Shown in pieces: positions 34,374-45,100 of a stretch of DNA of 64,000 bases. The stretch spans positions 17,769 to 81,768 of the forward strand of contig CAJUMZ010000009.1 of assembly GCA_910587665.1 (NCBI GenBank). Reading direction: 5' to 3'. Position 1 is the first letter of the stretch; the number at the start of each line of letters is the position of its first letter. The position numbers were made by a program, and so were the translations under genes. Below the pieces are notes generated by a model. The model did no database searches. It saw nothing but the letters and a program-made list of their open reading frames with translations, and was not told the DNA's origin. This DNA comes from an uncultured Muribaculum sp. GTDB taxonomy: Bacteria; Bacteroidota; Bacteroidia; Bacteroidales; Muribaculaceae.

Positions 34374-35125
34374 TATACTGCTTTTCAGGAAACGGCAACT
34401 CAATGTATGTGGCGCGACAGCTCGCCGAGAGGCTCGGTGAGGAGGTCACTCGTATCGACAGGTCCTTTATCAACAATAAAGAGAATTGGTACGGTCGCCC
34501 CGGAGGGAGAACCATATGGGTATTTCCGGTTCATTGCTGGGGAATGCCGGAACCGGTAAAACTGCTCATGGTCCTTATGAAAATAAAGGACTCGCGGCAC
34601 TACATGGTGGCGACCTGCGGCGACGATATAGGGATGACCCACCGCCAGTGGCGCCTTTATGCCAAAGTACACAACTGGGATTGCGCGGCGGCATTTTCAG
34701 TGCAGATGCCCAACACCTACACGCTACTACCCGGATTTGATGTCGACAGTCCGGAAGTTGCCGGGCGGAAGCTCGCCGACGCACCGGCGCGCATAGACCA
34801 TATCGCCGACCTTATCAAAGCCGGCTTCAGGGGTGATGATATAGTAAAAGGGGCGTTCCCGAGATTTAAAAGCAAAATACTCTATCCCCTGTATATGAAG
34901 TATGGCATAAAGCCGGATAGATTCAATTGCGACACGCAGCTATGTATCGGCTGCGGCAAGTGTGTGGAGGCATGCCCGTCGGAAAACGTCGCAATAATAA
35001 AAGGACAACACTATTGGGGCGTAATGTGTACCCAGTGTCTCGCCTGCTATCATGTGTGTCCGGTGCATGCCATAAACTACGGCAAGTCCACGATCAGGAA
35101 AGGGCAATACCGCTGCGAGATCTGA
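34370..35125 (+). CDS. EFR1 family ferredoxin-flavodoxin fusion
   Basis: A 251-aa iron-sulfur flavoprotein. The N-terminal part (MIYCFSGNGNSMYVARQLAERL) is flavodoxin-like with the FMN phosphate loop FSGNGNS. The C-terminal part has two 4Fe-4S motifs: CIGCGKCVEACP and CTQCLACYHVCP. This is the EFR1 architecture, a likely electron-transfer protein of anaerobes. It is translationally coupled to the DUF2027-Smr gene and ends 4 bp from the convergent surE. Confidence 0.88.
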   Translation: MIYCFSGNGNSMYVARQLAERLGEEVTRIDRSFINNKENWYGRPGGRTIWVFPVHCWGMPEPVKLLMVLMKIKDSRHYMVATCGDDIGMTHRQWRLYAKVHNWDCAAAFSVQMPNTYTLLPGFDVDSPEVAGRKLADAPARIDHIADLIKAGFRGDDIVKGAFPRFKSKILYPLYMKYGIKPDRFNCDTQLCIGCGKCVEACPSENVAIIKGQHYWGVMCTQCLACYHVCPVHAINYGKSTIRKGQYRCEI

Positions 35126-35129
35126 CAGG

Positions 35130-35906
35130 TCAATCCATGCCGGACAATATCCCCTTCACCTCCGTAACCTTATCGAAAGCCGACTGATCGGGGCGGCAAG
35201 GCACAACCGAGGCATATCCACGGTCGGTCCAATAAAGGTCTGTGTCGGGGCAGTCAGGCTCTTCGTTATGGAACTTGCCCGTCAGCCAATAGAAGGGCTT
35301 GCCATGAGGATCGGTGTATTCGGCATATTCTTCAGTCCAATAGCCTCTTGCCGCACGCACTACTTTTATCCCGCATACTTTCTCACACTTGGGAATATTC
35401 ACGTTGAGACATATGTCGGAAGGCAGCCCCCGTTCGATTACGCGCGAAGTGATATGCCTTACAATCTCACCACAACATGATATATCAGCAGCCTGATCAT
35501 GAGAGTGATAGGAGTAGCCGATAGAGGGAATACCGAGCATACAGCCTTCAAGGACCGCGCCCATCGTGCCGGAATAGATTATAGAGTTGCCGGAATTTGA
35601 CCCATGGTTGATGCCCGACAGAATCAGGTCAGGGCGACGCGGGACAATTGCGTGCATGCCAAGCTTCACGCAGTCAACCGGAGTGCCGTTGACCGAATAC
35701 ATACGCGCATCACCCAACATGCCACGGTCGGTTATCCGGAGCACCCTGTTGACCGAAATCGCCGACGATTGCCCGGAATGAGGCTCATCCGGGGCAATCA
35801 CTACAATCTCCCCCATCTCCTTTACATATCCCACAAGTTCACGGATGCCCGGCGCATCAATGCCGTCATCGTTGGTAATCAATATAAGTGGCTTTTGCTC
35901 ATTCAT
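35130..35906 (-). CDS. surE: 5'/3'-nucleotidase SurE
   Basis: Metal-dependent nucleotidase and survival protein, acting on nucleoside monophosphates. The 258-aa protein has the SurE start LILITNDDGIDAPGI with the metal-binding DD, then APDEPHSGQSSAI, LILSGINHGSN and the C-terminal TDLYWTDRGYASVVP. Length is usual. It is transcribed alone, towards the EFR1 gene. Confidence 0.95.
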   Translation of the reverse strand: MNEQKPLILITNDDGIDAPGIRELVGYVKEMGEIVVIAPDEPHSGQSSAISVNRVLRITDRGMLGDARMYSVNGTPVDCVKLGMHAIVPRRPDLILSGINHGSNSGNSIIYSGTMGAVLEGCMLGIPSIGYSYHSHDQAADISCCGEIVRHITSRVIERGLPSDICLNVNIPKCEKVCGIKVVRAARGYWTEEYAEYTDPHGKPFYWLTGKFHNEEPDCPDTDLYWTDRGYASVVPCRPDQSAFDKVTEVKGILSGMD

Positions 35907-35954
35907 CGTTATATCCGGTTAATACACTTTATATTAGACAAATTTTAATGCGTC

Positions 35955-37436
35955 TTATTCAATTATTTTATATTTCTGATTCTGACTATTTGGTTTATCA
36001 GGAATAGTCATTTGCAATCTGGTTCCAATAAATGGAGCGACATATTTTTTTCGTACCCATTTTTTATCATTCACTCCAAGCATTTCTGCTATTTCAGAGA
36101 TACCCCTTGCGATGCGACAAAATTCAAAAACCTTATCTTGGGGTGAAATGAGCCTTGACTTGGGGGGAATCTCATTCCGACTGGGGGTATCACTGGGGGT
36201 CTCTATGTTATTGACTGGGGGTTTCAAATCTATTATCTCATTCGCTAATGATTGCTTGAACCATATTGTGAGATTAACGAACGGAGCAACCACTTTTATT
36301 TCAGGAGCAGGAAGTCCTTGCTCTTTACAACTCTCCATAATAAGTCCTATGCCACGCCCCCACGCCTCCATTGTACCCCGCCGATAGAAGACATTCGCAA
36401 TGTTAGGGTTAGCAGGAATAGAGCCTATTTGATCATCCACAAAGTTCTGCCATGTCATGCCAAGTGGAAACGCTCCCGGATTCTGAAACACAATGCGGTC
36501 ATCATATATAGCCAAACTTGCAGTTGTATTTTCAATATTCCAAGAACGGTGACAAAGCATGTTAATTGTTGCTTCTTTTATAGCTTCGTATGGGACTGTC
36601 AACGTATCCTGTCGGAATTTACCATCCATCCTACCTGACAGATTCAAATGCTTAAGACAAAAGTCCATCACGGCATCATATTGCTCAAACAAATTTCCTT
36701 CGCAAACAGTCTGATCCCGGAATATCCTTTTATCGGTTCCTTCAAAACGAGCCAAACGAATTTTACATTGAGAGTGAAGTAACGCAGGTTCTTTACCAAA
36801 CAATACATTCGCCGCGTTCAATATCATTCCATCCTTTCTTGCAACTCCAAGTTTTATCATAATTTTTGTAGGATCTTGAAGTGTCATTGCCGAAGCATGA
36901 ATTCGTCTTGAACCTATACCATCATGCAGCGTCTGGTACAATAGCTCTGAATCAATCTCTTCAACGGTTATGTCCGGGTTGGGGGTATTCTCCCAACTAA
37001 ATCTCTGTGGATTACTGAGTTTCAGGCGCTCCTCATACATCTGTCTCGGCATCAATGCCGTTGTACTTTCTACTTTATAGAATGCCCTACCATCAAATGA
37101 GTACGGGCCATTCTTAAAATTATTGGAATCAAAATAAATAGCAACAACGTAAAATCCCGGCTTATCAGGTAACTCTATATACTTCACGTCCACATCAATA
37201 GCAGGCTCTATTTTACGGAGCGCATTGCCAATTTCCCGTCGAGTATTGTCAGTAACATTCTGCCCGTCAATCTTCAATGACGGTGCTATCCCAAACATCA
37301 ACCAGCCTCCATCGGAATTAAGAAAGGCACATGCAGTCTCTAAGCCCTTATATAACTCTCCTGTAGTTTTCTTTAACTCCAAAGTTCGGGTTTCATCTCT
37401 GGCTATCAGTTTCTTTATGTCATCAATAGTCATCAT
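35955..37436 (-). CDS. AlbA_2 (Schlafen-type) domain regulator-like protein
   Basis: A 493-aa protein of the AlbA_2/HATPase_c_4 family. Residues about 10-130 are the AlbA_2 domain (RDETRTLELKKT, CAFLNSDGGWLMFGI), and about 260-400 the HATPase-like region (VPYEAIKEATINMLCHRSW, DDRIVFQNPGAFPLG, YRRGTMEAWGRGIGLIMESC). A C-terminal winged-helix segment follows a Ser/Pro-rich linker. Relatives are called transcriptional regulators or toxin-like. The gene is visibly AT-richer than its neighbours, with different codon choice, suggesting recent transfer. Translation may begin one codon in (37433). Confidence 0.8.
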   Translation of the reverse strand: MMTIDDIKKLIARDETRTLELKKTTGELYKGLETACAFLNSDGGWLMFGIAPSLKIDGQNVTDNTRREIGNALRKIEPAIDVDVKYIELPDKPGFYVVAIYFDSNNFKNGPYSFDGRAFYKVESTTALMPRQMYEERLKLSNPQRFSWENTPNPDITVEEIDSELLYQTLHDGIGSRRIHASAMTLQDPTKIMIKLGVARKDGMILNAANVLFGKEPALLHSQCKIRLARFEGTDKRIFRDQTVCEGNLFEQYDAVMDFCLKHLNLSGRMDGKFRQDTLTVPYEAIKEATINMLCHRSWNIENTTASLAIYDDRIVFQNPGAFPLGMTWQNFVDDQIGSIPANPNIANVFYRRGTMEAWGRGIGLIMESCKEQGLPAPEIKVVAPFVNLTIWFKQSLANEIIDLKPPVNNIETPSDTPSRNEIPPKSRLISPQDKVFEFCRIARGISEIAEMLGVNDKKWVRKKYVAPFIGTRLQMTIPDKPNSQNQKYKIIE

Positions 37437-37523
37437 TTCAATATTCCTTCTTCTTTACTTTCTATCTGGAATATCCGGAATTCAACTGTGCTATTATCTA
37501 AAGTCTTTTGTTATGAGTATTTG

Positions 37524-37531
37524 CAAAGATA
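37524..37531 (-). promoter_or_regulatory. -7 box of the AlbA_2 gene
   Basis: Minus-strand TATCTTTG (37531-37524), about 90 bp before the start. The -33 side is T/G-rich without a clear TTTG at the right spacing. Confidence 0.4.
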
Positions 37532-37660
37532 GTGTTTTGGTTTTGGATATTGTGGATTTAAGCAGATAAATTTGATGCGTTTATTAACATAAACGGGCAG
37601 TTATCAACATTTAACGCAAAATGAGGTTGGATGATGCGATGTATTTTAAATATAAATAGT

Positions 37661-37668
37661 TATCTTTG
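37661..37668 (+). promoter_or_regulatory. -7 box of the parA operon
   Basis: TATCTTTG then CG, 21 bp before parA. The -33 box is weak. Confidence 0.5.
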
Positions 37669-37689
37669 CGTAGTCAATTGTAACTGCTT

Positions 37690-38475
37690 ATGGGTAAAAT
37701 TATTGCAATCGCCAATCAGAAGGGCGGAGTAGGAAAGACGACAACCACCATAAACCTTGCGGCATCCCTCGCCAGCCAAGGCAAGAAAGTGCTCATCATT
37801 GACGCCGACCCGCAGGCCAACGCCACATCGGGCTACGGAATAGATCCGCGCACTATGACATCGTCGATCTACGAATGTCTTGTCGACGATTATCCTGTCG
37901 ACGGCTCGCAGGTAGCCACCTGTGTGGAGGGACTCGACCTCGTGGGCTCGCGTATCGACCTTGCCGGAGCGGAGCTTGAACTTGTCAACAAGCCCAACAG
38001 GGAGAGGGTGCTGCTGAATGTGCTTTCCCCTATTGCAGGAAAATATGATTATATCCTCATCGACTGTTCCCCGTCGCTCGGACTTATCACGGTCAACGCT
38101 CTCACCGCCGCCGATTCGGTCATTATCCCCGTACAGGCTGAATATTTTGCACTCGAAGGCATCAGCAAGCTGCTCAACACCATACGCATCATCAAGTCAA
38201 AGCTAAACCCCCATCTTGAAATCGAGGGATTCCTGCTGACAATGTATGACGCGCGCCTGCGCCTTGCCAACCAGATCTACGAGGAGTTGAAGGGACATTT
38301 CGGCGACATGGTGTTCAACACCGTGATCCCGCGCAACATACGATTGAGCGAAGCACCGTCACACGGACTTCCCGCCCTGCTCTACGATCCGGAAAGCCGC
38401 GGCGCGACAAGCCACACCATGCTCGCAAAAGAGCTTATAGCCAAGCACCGCCGTGCGACAGCACATGCCGAATAA
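37690..38475 (+). CDS. parA: Chromosome partitioning ATPase ParA (Soj)
   Basis: Walker-type ATPase that moves ParB-parS complexes to segregate the chromosome. The 261-aa protein has the deviant Walker A KGGVGKTTTTINLAASLA, DADPQANAT, the Walker B region DYILIDCSPSLG and IPVQAEYFALEGISKL. No DNA-binding N-terminal extension is present, so it is the short chromosomal type. parB follows 27 bp later. Confidence 0.95.
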   Translation: MGKIIAIANQKGGVGKTTTTINLAASLASQGKKVLIIDADPQANATSGYGIDPRTMTSSIYECLVDDYPVDGSQVATCVEGLDLVGSRIDLAGAELELVNKPNRERVLLNVLSPIAGKYDYILIDCSPSLGLITVNALTAADSVIIPVQAEYFALEGISKLLNTIRIIKSKLNPHLEIEGFLLTMYDARLRLANQIYEELKGHFGDMVFNTVIPRNIRLSEAPSHGLPALLYDPESRGATSHTMLAKELIAKHRRATAHAE

Positions 38476-38502
38476 CCACTAAAACTCTCTAAACGACAAA
38501 CC

Positions 38503-39399
38503 ATGGCTCCCAATAAACGTAACGCACTCGGCAGAGGCCTTGACTCGCTTATCCCGATGGATGACGTGCCCGCACGCGGCTCATCGGCTATCAACGACAT
38601 AGATCTCAACTACATATCGCCCAATCCCGACCAGCCACGTACAACATTTGACGAAGAGGCTCTCGACGAGCTTGCGTCATCAATACGCGAACTCGGCATA
38701 ATCCAGCCCCTGTCGCTGCGCAAGACCGGTGAAAATACATATCAGATCATCGCCGGCGAGCGACGCTACCGCGCCGCCCTGCGCGCCGGGCTGACTTCCG
38801 TGCCCGCTTACATCCGCACGGCAAATGACAGCGAGCTTACGGAGATGGCCCTTATCGAGAATATCCAGCGTGAGGATCTCAACGCCATTGAAATAGCGCT
38901 TACGTTCAAGAAGCTTATCGACCAGTATAATCTCACCCAGGAGCGGCTGAGCGAACGTATCGGCAAAAAGCGCGCCACGATAGCCAACTTCCTGCGCCTG
39001 CTCAAACTTCCGGCAGAGGTGCAGCTCGGACTTCGTGACAAGCGTGTGGACATGGGTCATGCCCGTGCGCTGCTCACCATCAACCAACCGTCGCTACAGC
39101 TCAAGCTTTATAACGAAATCATCAAGCACGGGCTTTCCGTGAGAAAGGTCGAAGAGCTCGCCAAGGCCTATCAGCTTGCCGCCGAAAGCGGCAAAGAGCC
39201 GGAAAAGCCCAAGGCAACCACGATGACCAACCGTGATTTCGACCTTCTGAAAAAGCATCTATCAGCCTCGTTCCGCACCAAGGTACAGTTTACCTGCAAC
39301 CCTCAAGGAAAGGGAAAAATCACCTTCCCTTTCAAAAATGAGGAGGAACTTGTGCAATTAATTGCTATCTTTGATACCATAAAGCATTCCGAAGGCTGA
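38503..39399 (+). CDS. parB: Chromosome partitioning protein ParB (Spo0J)
   Basis: CTP-dependent clamp that loads at parS. The 298-aa protein has the N-terminal RGLDSLIP, the nuclease-like CTP-binding domain with PNPDQPRTTFDEEAL and the GERRYRAA motif, and the helix-turn-helix region KRATIANFLRLLKLPAEV and GHARALL. No parS-like site (TGTTCCACGTGGAACA type) was recognised in the window. Confidence 0.95.
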   Translation: MAPNKRNALGRGLDSLIPMDDVPARGSSAINDIDLNYISPNPDQPRTTFDEEALDELASSIRELGIIQPLSLRKTGENTYQIIAGERRYRAALRAGLTSVPAYIRTANDSELTEMALIENIQREDLNAIEIALTFKKLIDQYNLTQERLSERIGKKRATIANFLRLLKLPAEVQLGLRDKRVDMGHARALLTINQPSLQLKLYNEIIKHGLSVRKVEELAKAYQLAAESGKEPEKPKATTMTNRDFDLLKKHLSASFRTKVQFTCNPQGKGKITFPFKNEEELVQLIAIFDTIKHSEG

Positions 39400-39473
39400 C
39401 GGATGTCGGTCACGGAACGGCTTGTTTTGCTGTAAAATATCGCGCGGTCCACTATGGATCAGCCAGTTATACA

Positions 39474-40433
39474 ATGAAGAAAGTAAAAGGAAACGGTGAC
39501 ATATCCAATGTTGATTTCGCGACACGAGTTGTGATTTCCATGCTTGCGCTCGTAATAGCCTTCCCTTTTAACATTTTTTCAGCTATTCACAACTATTCCG
39601 AATTCGGGTCACCTGACCCGACATCCGCGCCACAGGATTTCGGCACTCTTCTTGCCGCCGGACAGCTGCCCGACACTGATGACAGCGCAGCCGTCGCCGA
39701 CTCGACCGCAACACTCAGCCGACTTGCACCGGAAGCACTTGACGCCTTCCCCGACTCGATCTACCTGTCGATACCGAAGGACACGCCCGCTGAAGTTGTC
39801 GGTGACTCAATCGCGATTGAAGGCGACAGTATAGTCACCACTGTGATAGGAGAAGTGCCTGTCGATACAGCGACCCAACAGTCGACCGACAGCATCATGA
39901 GGGTCGAGGACTTTGATCCCGACTATCAGGTAAGACCATTCAATCCCAACCCCACGCGTGCCGTATGGCTCTCGGCCCTGTGTCCGGGTGTCGGTCAGCT
40001 ATATAACCGCCGCTATTGGAAACTCCCTATCGTGATAGGCGGCTTCATGGGTCTTGCCTATGCGACCGACTGGAACAACCGTATGCTTGACGACTACACG
40101 CAGGCCTACCGTGACCTGATGGACAATGACCCGTCGACCGACAGCTACATGGATTTTTATCCGCCCGGCACAAAGGAAGAAAGCCTTAACCGCACATGGC
40201 TTGAAAAGACATTCAAGTCAAAGAAAGATTTTTACCGCCGCAACCGTGACCTCTGCATAATCTGTATGATAGGGGTCTACCTCATAGCGATGGTCGATGC
40301 CTATGTCGACGCGTCGCTCGCCCATTTCGACATATCCCCCGACCTGTCAATGGAGGTGCACCCGACAGTGATCAAGGACACAAAAATGGCAAGCAAGCCC
40401 GGAATCGGACTTCAGTGGGCACTTAACTTTTAA
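39474..40433 (+). CDS. DUF5683 membrane protein
   Basis: A 319-aa membrane protein with an N-terminal helix (RVVISMLALVIAFPFNIF), a disordered Asp/Ser/Thr-rich stretch to about residue 155, and the DUF5683 domain: TRAVWLSALCPGVGQLYNRRYWKLPIVIGGF, then a second hydrophobic pair (IICMIGVYLIAMVDAYVDASL). The family lies next to parAB across Bacteroidota but its role is not known. It is probably part of the parAB operon. Confidence 0.88.
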   Translation: MKKVKGNGDISNVDFATRVVISMLALVIAFPFNIFSAIHNYSEFGSPDPTSAPQDFGTLLAAGQLPDTDDSAAVADSTATLSRLAPEALDAFPDSIYLSIPKDTPAEVVGDSIAIEGDSIVTTVIGEVPVDTATQQSTDSIMRVEDFDPDYQVRPFNPNPTRAVWLSALCPGVGQLYNRRYWKLPIVIGGFMGLAYATDWNNRMLDDYTQAYRDLMDNDPSTDSYMDFYPPGTKEESLNRTWLEKTFKSKKDFYRRNRDLCIICMIGVYLIAMVDAYVDASLAHFDISPDLSMEVHPTVIKDTKMASKPGIGLQWALNF

Positions 40434-40463
40434 GCATTTTTCTCTCTTAAAAAATACCGGTCA

Positions 40464-42107
40464 ATGAAAATATTAGCAACTCTCTTTCTTGCAGGATGTA
40501 CGGCAATCGCCGCCGTTGCAGCACCCTCAATACTTACACTCAAGCAATCAATCACCGACAACTCGATCATTTATCCGGAAAGCTTTGAGACCGATACCCA
40601 CAAGATGATGCAGAACTGGTATCTGCAAAACTACATGGTGCTCAACACCAACTATTCAAAGGTGCCGGTGATCGACGCTTCCGATGAAGTGTATATCAAG
40701 CGACTGAGCCAGATGCCCACCGTAATCGAGATGCCTTACAACCAGATTGTGCGCTCTTATATAAATATGTACACCCAGCGCCGGCGTGAGCTTGTAGAAA
40801 GCATGCTCGGCATGAGCCTTTATTATATGCCCATATTCGAGCAGGCGCTTGAACGCCACGGACTGCCGTTGGAACTGCGTTACCTGCCCGTGATAGAATC
40901 GGCGTTGAATCCCGACGCGGTGTCACGCGTGGGCGCCACAGGACTATGGCAATTCATGCTACCGACCGCCCGCGGTCTCGGACTTGAGATCAACTCGCTT
41001 GTAGACGAGCGTCGCGACCCCTACGCGTCGTCGGAGGCAGCCGCCACTTATCTCAAGCAGCTATATAATATGTATAATGACTGGTCGCTCGCCATTGCCG
41101 CCTATAATTGCGGCCCGGGCAACGTCAACAAGGCGCTCCGACGCGCCGGTGGCGAAAACAAAGATTTCTGGAGCATCTACTACTTCCTGCCACAGGAGAC
41201 ACGCGGATATGTGCCCGCATTCATCGCCGCCAACTACGTGATGACATACTATAACCAGCACAACATCAGCCCGGCTCTCGCAAAGCGCCCTATCATCACC
41301 GACTCGGTGCACATCAACAAGCGCGTACACTTCAACCAGGTTGCCGCCGTGCTCGACATCCCGGTAGAAGAGCTTCGCGTGCTTAACCCGCAATACCGCA
41401 AGGATATAATCCCCGGCGACATACGCCCCTATTCACTCGTGTTGCCCTCCATGCAGGTCTACAGCTATATAATGAGCGAGGACAGCATTGTGAGTCATGA
41501 CGCCAACCTGTATGCACAGCGCACAGTGGTAGAGCCTACCCCGCTCGACTATATAGATCCCAACATGGAGTACACCACCAAGCTCGTCGTGAAAAAGCAC
41601 AAGGTGAGACGCGGTGAGACACTCTCCAAGATTGCATCAAAATATGGTGTCACGGTTGCAGAGCTAAAGAAGTGGAACGGTCTGAGGAAAAACAGCATTG
41701 CCCGCGGAAAAGTGCTCAAGATCAACACATATCAGCGCGTAGCCACAGGCAAGAAGAAAAATGTCGAGGCACAGCAGAGTGCAGAGCTTGCCCAAGTGGC
41801 TGACAGCGCGGCAATAACAGCGGTCACCGACTCCGCAAATATAGCGGCCAAGGAGGTGGCGGCAGCTCCCGTCACCGAGGCAAAAGCGACTCCGAAAGTG
41901 AACGATACCGCAAAGGCAAAAGAGAAGCCCAAGGCAAAGCCCGCACCCAAGCAAAGCTACAGATACCACACGGTAAAACGTGGCGAAAGCCTGTCGACCA
42001 TAGCCCGACGCTACAAGGGCGTGACCATAGCCGACATCCAGCGTGCCAACAGCATAAAAGGCACCAATATACGCGCCGGACAAAAACTGAAAATTCCACA
42101 TATCTGA
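40464..42107 (+). CDS. Lytic transglycosylase with two LysM domains (MltD-like)
   Basis: Cleaves peptidoglycan glycan chains. The 547-aa protein begins MKILATLFLAGCTA, which can be read as a lipobox (LAGC, Cys12) or as a signal peptide cut after AVAA. The SLT domain (about 130-270) has the catalytic Glu145 in VIESALNP, then GATGLWQFM and AAYNCGPGNV. Two LysM domains, at about 377-420 and 498-546, bind peptidoglycan; a disordered Ala/Lys/Pro-rich linker joins them. It follows DUF5683 by 30 bp. Confidence 0.93.
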   Translation: MKILATLFLAGCTAIAAVAAPSILTLKQSITDNSIIYPESFETDTHKMMQNWYLQNYMVLNTNYSKVPVIDASDEVYIKRLSQMPTVIEMPYNQIVRSYINMYTQRRRELVESMLGMSLYYMPIFEQALERHGLPLELRYLPVIESALNPDAVSRVGATGLWQFMLPTARGLGLEINSLVDERRDPYASSEAAATYLKQLYNMYNDWSLAIAAYNCGPGNVNKALRRAGGENKDFWSIYYFLPQETRGYVPAFIAANYVMTYYNQHNISPALAKRPIITDSVHINKRVHFNQVAAVLDIPVEELRVLNPQYRKDIIPGDIRPYSLVLPSMQVYSYIMSEDSIVSHDANLYAQRTVVEPTPLDYIDPNMEYTTKLVVKKHKVRRGETLSKIASKYGVTVAELKKWNGLRKNSIARGKVLKINTYQRVATGKKKNVEAQQSAELAQVADSAAITAVTDSANIAAKEVAAAPVTEAKATPKVNDTAKAKEKPKAKPAPKQSYRYHTVKRGESLSTIARRYKGVTIADIQRANSIKGTNIRAGQKLKIPHI

Positions 42108-42138
42108 TCCCCGATCAGCGATAAACCACATAACCAGC

Positions 42139-45100
42139 ATGAAAAAAGTATATTTGTCTATCATAACCGCCCTGACGGCATTAAGCGCGTCAGCAACCAC
42201 CCCGCTTTGGCTGCGTGACGTAAAGATCTCTCCCGACGGCAACAGTATAGCTTTCACCTACAAGGGTGACATATATAAGGTAAGCGCGACAGGCGGCACA
42301 GCCACAAGGCTTACCACTGCCCCGTCGATAGAGTCGGAGCCGATATGGTCGCCCGACGGAAAGACAATCGCATTTGCCAGCGACCGTAACGGCGGCCAGG
42401 ATATATACCTTATGGCGGCTGACGGCGGAAATCTGCGTCGTCTCACATACCATTCGGCGACAGAGACACCAGAGGCATTCACTCCCGACGGCAAATATGT
42501 GGTATATTCCGCAGCCATCCAGGACCCTGCCGAAAGTGTACTCTTCCCGTCAAGCAGGCTCACCGAGCTTTATCGTGTCCCTATCGAGGGTGGGAGACCG
42601 GAGATGATCCTCGCGTCGCCCACGCAATCGGTAAGCTACTTGCCTGATGGAAAGAGCTTCCTGTATCAGGATCAGAAAGGATTTGAAGACCAGTGGCGCA
42701 AACACCATACATCGTCGGTGACACGCGACCTCTGGATCTACGACACAGAGACCGGCAAGCACCGCAACCTCACTTCGCGCCCTGGCGAGGACCGCAACCC
42801 AGTTATGTCGCCAGACGGCAAGACAATGTATTTCCTGAGCGAGCGCGACGGCAAAACATTCAACGTATATTCCCTCCCGATTGAAAATCCTTCGGCGGCA
42901 AAACAGCTGACATCATTTACCGTACACCCCGTGCGCTTCCTGTCACGCGGCAACAACGGCAAGATTGCGTTCACCTACGACGGCGAGATTTACACCATGA
43001 CCGACGGCACAGCTCCCTCCAAACTTGCCATCGACATAATCGACAATGACGAAAACATCATCCGGAAGAGATCGGTCAGCAGCTCCGACGATGCGACAGT
43101 TTCGCCCGACGGGAAGCAGATAGCGTTTACCGACCGGGGCGAACTTTTCGTCACATCGGTCGACTACAAGACAACGAAACAGATCACCCGAACCCCCGCA
43201 GCAGAATCGCAAATCACCTGGGCACCGGGCAACCGCGCTATCGTATATGTCAGTGAGCGCGACGGGCATCCCAACCTTTACCGCGCCATGCTCGACCGCG
43301 ACGATGACCTCAATTTTCCGAATGCCACGGTAATAGATGAACACCGGTTATTACCTGCCGACAGCGTTGAGCGCACTTATCCAAAATATTCGCCCGACGG
43401 TACCGAGCTCGCCTTTATCGCCGACCGCAACAAGCTGATGGTGATGGACATCGCGACAAAGAAAGTGCGTCAGATCACCGACGGCTCCACTTATGCCGAG
43501 CGTAACGGAGGATTTGAATACTCATGGTCGCCCGACGGGAAATGGATCGTCATGGAGCTGACCAACAACGGTCATGAGCCTTATTGCGACATCGCCATCG
43601 TCAACACCACCGGCACCCCGAAGATCACCAATATCACAATGTCGTCATACTTCGACATGCAGCCCAAGTGGGCACTCGACGGCAACGCCATCGCGTTCAT
43701 TTCCGACCGCTATGGCATGCGCAACCACGCTTCATGGGGCTCGCTCAACGATGTGATGCTTGTGTTTCTCAATCAGGATGCCCACGACAGATACGTTCTC
43801 TCAAAAGAAGATTACGAGCTTCGCAAAGAGCTTGAAAAGCAGCAGAAAGAACGTAAGCAGAAAAGCGACGGCAAGAAAAAGGATAAGAAAGGAAAGAAAG
43901 ACTCCGATGCCGATGATGATGCCGACGAGGATATCAAGGATATCGTCGTAGAGCTCGACGGCATACGCGACCGCATTGTGCGCGTGACACCCAATTCCTC
44001 CGATATCGCCGACTTCCTCATCACGAAAGACGGGGAGGAGCTGTATTACCTTTCGGCATTCGAGCAGGGTTACGACCTTTGGTCGATGAACCTGCGCAAA
44101 AAGGATGCCGGAATTGTCGACAAACTCGACGCCGGAATGCTTTCGCTGGAGACAGACAAGGATGGCGACAATCTGTTCCTGCTCGGTACCGGCAAACTGT
44201 CGAAGATGAACTTTTCAAGCAAAAGCATCAAGCCGATCACCTATTCGGCACGCATGGACATTGACCCCGCCGCAGAGCGTGAATACATGTTTGACTACGT
44301 GAAGCGCGAGGCAAAGCAGCGTTTCTACACGGTCGACATGCACGGCGTAGACTGGGAGGCGATGACATCGGCTTACCGCCGCTTCCTTCCGCACATAAAC
44401 AACAACCACGATTTCGCGGAGCTTCTAAGCGAACTCCTCGGAGAGCTGAACGCATCGCATACCGGCGGCAGATATTATGGCGACGGAGCGGTGGATCGCA
44501 CTGCGTCGCTCGGACTCATCTACGACTGGACCTACACGGGTCCCGGACTGAAAGTGAGCGAGGTGGTTGAAGGAGGTCCGTTTGACAACGCGTCAAGCGA
44601 CATAACCGCAGGCTCGATTGTGGAAAAGATCAACGGCAATGAAATCGGGGAGAAAGCCGATTTCACCTCCCTGTTCAATAATCTCCGAGGTAAAAAGACC
44701 CTCGTAGCCCTATATGACCCCGCCGCCGGAAAGCGCTGGGAGGAAGTTGTGCTGCCCGTCAGCACAGGCGAAATGAGCGACCTGCTATACAAGCGATGGG
44801 TCAAACGCCGGGAGGCGGATGTTGACCGCTGGTCCAACGGTCGACTCGGCTATGTGCATATCGAGTCGATGGATGATGCAAGCTACCGCACAATCTACAC
44901 CGACCTGCTCGGAAAATATGTCGACAAGGAAGGCATCGTGATCGATACGCGCTGGAATGGCGGCGGCCGACTCCACGAAGATATCGAGGTGCTGTTCAGC
45001 GGCGACAAGTATCTCACTCAGGTAATCAGGGGCGTTGATGTATGTGACATGCCGAGCCGCCGCTGGAACAAGCCCAGTATCATGGTGCAGTGTGAGGCAA

